This document shows, piece after piece, positions 60,105-64,000 of a DNA stretch of 64,000 nt (positions are counted from its first letter, which is position 1; each line of letters starts with the position of its first letter). The position numbers were made by a program, and so were the translations under genes. The stretch is from Nocardioides sp. QY071 (GTDB lineage: Bacteria > Actinomycetota > Actinomycetes > Propionibacteriales > Nocardioidaceae). The notes beneath the pieces are model-generated. The model was not told the origin of the DNA and did no database searches. It saw only the letters and a program-made list of their open reading frames with translations. Location of the stretch: contig NZ_CP124681.1 of NCBI RefSeq assembly GCF_029961765.1, forward strand, positions 2,046,001-2,110,000. The letters are read 5' to 3'.

Positions 60105-62201
60105 GTGATCCACCGTGAGGAGCCGGTCATCGCCGACAACACCTACAACGCAGCCCACCTCCTGGTCCTCGAGGGCCTCGAAGCCGTGCGGAAGCGTCCC
60201 GGGATGTACATCGGCTCCACCGACACCCGGGGGCTGATGCACTGCCTGTGGGAGATCATCGACAACGGCGTCGACGAGGCGCTGGGCGGCTTCGCCCGCA
60301 CCGTGGACGTCACACTGCACCCCGACGGCTCGGTCGAGGTCTACGACGACGGCCGCGGCATCCCGACCGACAAGGAGCCCAAGACCGGCCTGACCGGCGT
60401 CGAGGTCGTCGCGACCAAGCTGCACGCCGGCGGCAAGTTCGGTGGCGGCTCGTACGTCGCGACCGGTGGCCTGCACGGCGTCGGCCTCTCGGTCGTCAAC
60501 GCGCTGTCGAGCCGGATGGACATCGACGTCGACCGCTCGCCGGCCAGCCAGGGCATCAGCTTCCAGCGCGGCGTCCCCGGCGTCTTCGACGGCGAGGGGC
60601 CCGGCGCGGCCTTCACTCCCGGGTCCGGCCTGTCCCGCAAGGGCGGCCGGGTCGCGAAGGGGAGGTCCGGCACCCGGATCCGGTTCTGGCCGGATCGCCA
60701 GATCTTCACCAAGGACGCCGACTTCGTGCTCGACGGGCTGGTCGGGCGCGCCCGGCAGACCTCGTTCATCGTCCCCGGGCTCGAGCTGGTCATCAAGGAC
60801 CAGCGCGCCGCCGACAAGGCCGAGTGGACCGAGGAGCGGTTCCGCCACGACGGCGGCATCGGCGAGTTCTGCGACTACCTCGCCACCGGCGACCCGGTCA
60901 CCGAGGTGCTCCGGCTGCAGGGCAGCGACGTGTTCACCGAGACCGTCCCGCTGCTCGACGACAAGGGTCACATGACCCCGCAGGACGTCGAGCGCGAGCT
61001 CACCGTCGACGTCGCGGTGCGCTGGGGGAGCGGCTACGACACCGAGCTGCGCTCCTTCGTCAACGTGATCGCCACCCCCAAGGGCGGCACCCACGTCTCC
61101 GGCTTCGAGAACGCCCTCACCAAGACGTTCAACGAGTCGATGCGCGCGGCTAAGGCGCTCAAGGTCAACGACGACGACGTGATCAAGGACGACATCCTCG
61201 AGGGGATGACGGCCGTCGTCACGGTTCGGCTCGCCGAGCCGCAGTTCGAGGGCCAGACCAAGGAGATCCTCGGTACGCCGGCCGCGCGGACCGTCGTACG
61301 CAAGGTCGTGGCGAAGGAGCTCAAGGAGTTCCTGACGTCGACCAAGCGGGCCGAGAAGGCGCAGGCCAAGCTCCTCATGGAGAAGGTCGTCGCGGCGTCC
61401 AAGACCCGCATCGCGGCGCGCCAGCACAAGGAGACACAGCGCCGCAAGAACGCGCTGGAGTCCTCGACGCTGCCGGCCAAGCTCGCCGACTGCCGCTCGG
61501 GCGACAACGAGCGCACCGAGCTGTTCATCGTCGAGGGCGACTCCGCGCTCGGCACCGCGAAGCTCGCCCGCAACGCAGAGTTCCAGGCGCTGCTCCCGAT
61601 CCGCGGCAAGATCCTCAACGTCCAGAAGGCGTCCGTGGGCGACATGCTCAAGAACGCCGAGTGCGCCTCGATCATCCAGGTCGTCGGCGCCGGCTCCGGG
61701 CGCACCTTCGAGCTCGACGCCCGCCGCTACGGCCGGATCATCTTCATGGCCGACGCCGACTCCGACGGCGCCCACATCCGCACCCTGCTCGCGACCCTCT
61801 TCTTCAAGTACATGCCCGACCTGGTCAAGGCCGGCCGCGTCTTCTCCGCCGTCCCGCCGCTGCACCGCATCGAGATCTCCAACCCCAAGAAGGGCCAGGA
61901 GAAGTACGTCTACACGTACTCCGACGACGAGCTGCAGCGCAAGCTGGCCGAGCTCAAGAAGAAGAACGTGAAGTGGAAGGACCCGGTCCAGCGCTACAAG
62001 GGCCTCGGCGAGATGGACGCCGACCAGCTGGCCGAGACCACGATGGACCCGCGTCGCCGCACCCTGCGCCGGTTGACGGTCGACGAGCTCGAGGTGGCCT
62101 CCGAGGTGTTCGAGCTGCTCATGGGCAGCGACGTCGCGCCGCGCAAGGAGTTCATCATCCAGGGCGCCTACGAGGTCGACATGGAGACCCTCGACGCGTG
62201 A
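60105..62201 (+). CDS. parE: Type IIA DNA topoisomerase subunit B (ParE/GyrB-like)
   Basis: A 698-residue ATPase subunit. The GHKL ATP site is shown by DNGVDEALGGF, DGRGIPTDKEPKTGLTG and GGKFGGGSYVATGGLHGVGL. The TOPRIM domain has EGDSALGTAK and MADADSDGAHIRTLLATLFF. C-terminal YKGLGEMDADQLAETTMDPR is the family end. Its place beside sigA, away from a gyrA, and TGGLHGVGLS favour topoisomerase IV ParE over GyrB, but the two cannot be fully separated here. GTG at 60105 has GGAAG 5 bases upstream; reading from 59988 would add an implausible leader. Confidence 0.93.
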   Translation: MIHREEPVIADNTYNAAHLLVLEGLEAVRKRPGMYIGSTDTRGLMHCLWEIIDNGVDEALGGFARTVDVTLHPDGSVEVYDDGRGIPTDKEPKTGLTGVEVVATKLHAGGKFGGGSYVATGGLHGVGLSVVNALSSRMDIDVDRSPASQGISFQRGVPGVFDGEGPGAAFTPGSGLSRKGGRVAKGRSGTRIRFWPDRQIFTKDADFVLDGLVGRARQTSFIVPGLELVIKDQRAADKAEWTEERFRHDGGIGEFCDYLATGDPVTEVLRLQGSDVFTETVPLLDDKGHMTPQDVERELTVDVAVRWGSGYDTELRSFVNVIATPKGGTHVSGFENALTKTFNESMRAAKALKVNDDDVIKDDILEGMTAVVTVRLAEPQFEGQTKEILGTPAARTVVRKVVAKELKEFLTSTKRAEKAQAKLLMEKVVAASKTRIAARQHKETQRRKNALESSTLPAKLADCRSGDNERTELFIVEGDSALGTAKLARNAEFQALLPIRGKILNVQKASVGDMLKNAECASIIQVVGAGSGRTFELDARRYGRIIFMADADSDGAHIRTLLATLFFKYMPDLVKAGRVFSAVPPLHRIEISNPKKGQEKYVYTYSDDELQRKLAELKKKNVKWKDPVQRYKGLGEMDADQLAETTMDPRRRTLRRLTVDELEVASEVFELLMGSDVAPRKEFIIQGAYEVDMETLDA

Positions 62202-62875
62202 ACCTCGACGACCCGGTCGGTGCGTCCCTGCGGGGTGCGCACGCCGCGTTCGCTGTCGGGACCGGCCGGGTGCTGCGGTACGACGCCGGCGTCGCCTCGT
62301 TCGCTGCGGTGCCGGTCGACCCGACGCCGGCAGACTGGGCGGACCTGGCTGCGCTGCTCGGGCCGGGCGGGTTCGCGGACCTGTTCAGCTCGCCGGCGAC
62401 GCCGCCTGCCGACTGGGAGCCGGTGTTCACGCTGCCAGGCCTGCAGCTGGTGGCGGGCTCGCTCGTGGGTGCTGCGGACGCGGGGGTCGAGGTCGTGGAG
62501 CTCGGGGCGGGCGACGTACCGGACATGTTGGCGCTGGTCGACCGGTCCCGGCCCGGGCCGTTCTGGCCGCGCACCCATGAGATGGGCACCTACCTCGGGG
62601 TCCGTGACGGCGGCGGGCTGGTCGCGATGGCGGGCGAGCGGCTGCGGCCGCCGGGGTGGAGCGAGATCAGCGCCGTGACGACCGCGCCGCAGGCGCGCGG
62701 CCGCGGCCTGGCGGGACTGCTGGTGACCGAGCTGGCGCGCCGGATCCGGGCGCGCGGCGAGGAGGCCTTCCTCCACGTCGCGGCCGACAACGCCCCGGCG
62801 ATCCGGCTCTACGACGCCCTCGGCTTCGGGGTCCGGCGCGAGGTGACCTTCCGCGGCTTCCGGGTGCCGCGCTGA
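62198..62875 (+). CDS. GNAT-family N-acetyltransferase
   Basis: A 225-residue protein with a GNAT domain in the C-terminal half: ISAVTTAPQARGRGLAGLLV is the acetyl-CoA-binding strand and Q/RxxGxG loop, and AIRLYDALGFGVRREVTFRG the typical end. The N-terminal 90 residues are a divergent GNAT-like lobe. GTG at 62198 overlaps the topoisomerase stop (GTGA), so the genes are co-translated. Its substrate is unknown. It is convergent with the LysR gene, with a 24-base gap. Confidence 0.85.
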   Translation: MNLDDPVGASLRGAHAAFAVGTGRVLRYDAGVASFAAVPVDPTPADWADLAALLGPGGFADLFSSPATPPADWEPVFTLPGLQLVAGSLVGAADAGVEVVELGAGDVPDMLALVDRSRPGPFWPRTHEMGTYLGVRDGGGLVAMAGERLRPPGWSEISAVTTAPQARGRGLAGLLVTELARRIRARGEEAFLHVAADNAPAIRLYDALGFGVRREVTFRGFRVPR

Positions 62876-62899
62876 CGCCCCGACCGGATTCGACCGAGG

Positions 62900-63802
62900 T
62901 CAGGCCGCGAGCCTCCGCGCGTGCGCCACGAGCACCGCGTGGAGGTCGCGGACCGCGGCCCGGACGTGATCGCTCCGGCGCTGCAGCAGGACCAGGGTGA
63001 CCCGGGTCGCGTCGTCCGCGATCGGACGGGCGGTGATCAGCCCGGCCAGCTCCAACGGGTCGCCGAGGACGCTGTAGTCGGGGAGCACGGTCAGGCCCAG
63101 GCCCTGGGAGACCATGAACTTGCCCATCTCGGCGCCGTCGGTCGTGTGGCACACGCGCGGCATCCTGCTGCCGAAGATCCGGTGGGCGAACCGGTGCATG
63201 ACGTAGCCGGCCCGCATCGCGACGAAGCGCTCCTCGCGCAGCTGGTCGACGCTCACCTCGTCCGCGGCGGCCAGCGGGTGGTCGGCCGGCATCACGACGA
63301 CCGGCCGCCCGTGCAGCAGGGCGGTGCCGAGCAGGTCGTGCGCGGGCTCGTCGCCGGCCAGCAGGTTCACCAGCCCGAGGTCGAGCGATCCCTCGAGCAG
63401 GGCCTGGTGGATCTCGGCCTGCTGGACGTTGAGGACCTCGACGGTCGCGTTCGGGGCGGTGTCCTGGAACTCGCGTGAGGCAGGCACCAGCAGGGTCGAG
63501 GTGGCCGCGTTGACGGTGCCGATCCGGACGGTGCGGCTCACGTTGTGCTGGTCGCCGGCGGAGGTCCGGAGCCGGTCGACCGCATCCAGCACCGCGACCA
63601 TGCTCGGCAGCAGGTCCAGGCCCTGGCGACTGATCCGGGCGCCGGTGCGGCGGCGATCGAGCAGGGACACCCCCAGCTCCCGCTCGAGCTTGCTCACCGC
63701 CTCGCTGAGTGCGGGCTGTGAGATGTGGAGGCTCTCGCTCGCGCGCCGCAGCGACCCGTGCTGGGTGACGGCGGCGACGTACTCCAGCTGCTCGATCCTC
63801 AT
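62900..63802 (-). CDS. LysR-family transcriptional regulator
   Basis: A 300-residue LysR regulator. MRIEQLEYVAAVTQHGSLRR, ASESLHISQPALSEAVSKLE and RELGVSLLDRR form the winged helix-turn-helix; the rest is the co-inducer domain (VRIGTVNAATSTLLVPASRE). The ATG at 63802 has a GGAAGGA ribosome site. It is divergent from a gene beginning just beyond the right edge, which it probably regulates. An AGTAA/TTACT repeat lies in its promoter. Confidence 0.9.
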   Translation of the reverse strand: MRIEQLEYVAAVTQHGSLRRASESLHISQPALSEAVSKLERELGVSLLDRRRTGARISRQGLDLLPSMVAVLDAVDRLRTSAGDQHNVSRTVRIGTVNAATSTLLVPASREFQDTAPNATVEVLNVQQAEIHQALLEGSLDLGLVNLLAGDEPAHDLLGTALLHGRPVVVMPADHPLAAADEVSVDQLREERFVAMRAGYVMHRFAHRIFGSRMPRVCHTTDGAEMGKFMVSQGLGLTVLPDYSVLGDPLELAGLITARPIADDATRVTLVLLQRRSDHVRAAVRDLHAVLVAHARRLAA

Positions 63803-63819
63803 GGCGTCCTTCCAAATGC

Positions 63820-63839
63820 AGTAAGTACAGTTAGTTACT
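63820..63839. promoter_or_regulatory. Inverted repeat in the LysR promoter
   Basis: AGTAA and TTACT arms with 10 bases between, 17 bases upstream of the LysR start. It could be an autoregulatory site of the LysR T-N11-A kind. The A/T content is unusual against the local GC. Confidence 0.5.
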
Positions 63840-63934
63840 ACGGAAAGCGTAGCGCAGCACGACCGGGGCCGGATCCGCGCGGAGTGGAAGGCCCTGCCGA
63901 TGGCGCCGTCGTCCATTGCGACGGCGGATCGCCC

Positions 63935-63958
63935 TGTTCGGCCTTGTCGTGCCGAACA
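63935..63958. promoter_or_regulatory. Perfect 8-bp inverted repeat upstream of an off-window gene
   Basis: TGTTCGGC and GCCGAACA arms with 8 bases between. They lie in the 198-base gap after the LysR gene, which holds no reading frame I can support. GAGGAG at 63992-63997 looks like a ribosome site for a plus-strand gene starting just past 64000. The repeat may be the operator of that gene. Confidence 0.5.
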
Positions 63959-64000
63959 AAGACGAGCAATCTGATCGACATACCCGAAATGAGGAGCAGT

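Overview
The window is about 70% GC, dense in genes, and uses many GTG starts and 4-base ATGA/GTGA gene overlaps. Together with a cobalamin gene set of the actinobacterial type (CobI-CobJ fusion, ChlI-ChlD-type chelatase fusion, CbtAB cobalt transporter, RNase H-phosphatase fusion), a mycobacterial-style sigA/DUF7455/topoisomerase neighbourhood and many leaderless start codons, this points to a high-GC actinobacterium, most likely a Nocardioides-like member of the Propionibacteriales. The genus is an inference, and the piece reads as chromosomal.

Bases 1-30,700 are dominated by aerobic (late cobalt insertion) adenosylcobalamin synthesis in four blocks. (1) Plus strand: cobN (cut by the left edge), cobF, a cysteine-rich ferredoxin-like gene, cobQ, cobK. 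(2) Minus strand: cbtB-cbtA-cobD behind a cobalamin riboswitch. (3) Minus strand: a ten-gene overlapping operon cobG-cobH-cobIJ-cobL-cobM-chlID-bluB-cobO-cobB-cobC behind a second cobalamin riboswitch. (4) cobU (plus) and cobT-cobS (minus), which finish the nucleotide loop. Only an uroporphyrinogen methyltransferase (CobA) and the B12 importers are not seen. Between the blocks lie a QorR/QorB-like redox pair, a secreted VWA/HYR protein, a decayed GOLPH3/GPP34 gene, and a housekeeping run (Nif3-like, zinc ribbon, RNase H-phosphatase, YaaA, RNB nuclease).

Bases 30,700-36,940 hold small genes: a 37-residue membrane protein, a 2H phosphoesterase, a guanidinium exporter with a guanidine-III riboswitch, a cold-shock protein, two divergent leaderless mini-genes, a P-loop GTPase-like protein, a two-ACT-domain protein, and an SDR-SDR-deacetylase operon. 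Bases 36,967-46,082 look like one catabolic unit: a PucR activator, GMC oxidoreductase plus small subunit, aminoaldehyde dehydrogenase, NCS1 permease and a ureohydrolase, followed by a tandem glycine riboswitch and glyA.

Bases 46,064-57,890 carry an ABC-F protein, an SNF2-type helicase, a flavin monooxygenase, a methylenetetrahydrofolate reductase-like gene, RNase P RNA, small conserved genes, an ene-reductase/SDR pair divergent from a TetR regulator, and an MFS transporter preceded by a possible 6-residue leader peptide. Bases 57,900-64,000 hold the primary sigma factor, DUF7455, a type IIA topoisomerase B subunit, a GNAT protein and a LysR regulator.

The most unusual structures are two long palindromic intergenic elements (5005-5167 and 27853-28020). 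They share a central core but have unrelated, self-complementary arms, and each sits between two convergent genes. I also note many -10 boxes lying 5-8 bases before the start codon (leaderless transcription), including a 24-base bidirectional pair at 25864-25887. No CRISPR array, insertion sequence, prophage or complete tRNA gene was seen.
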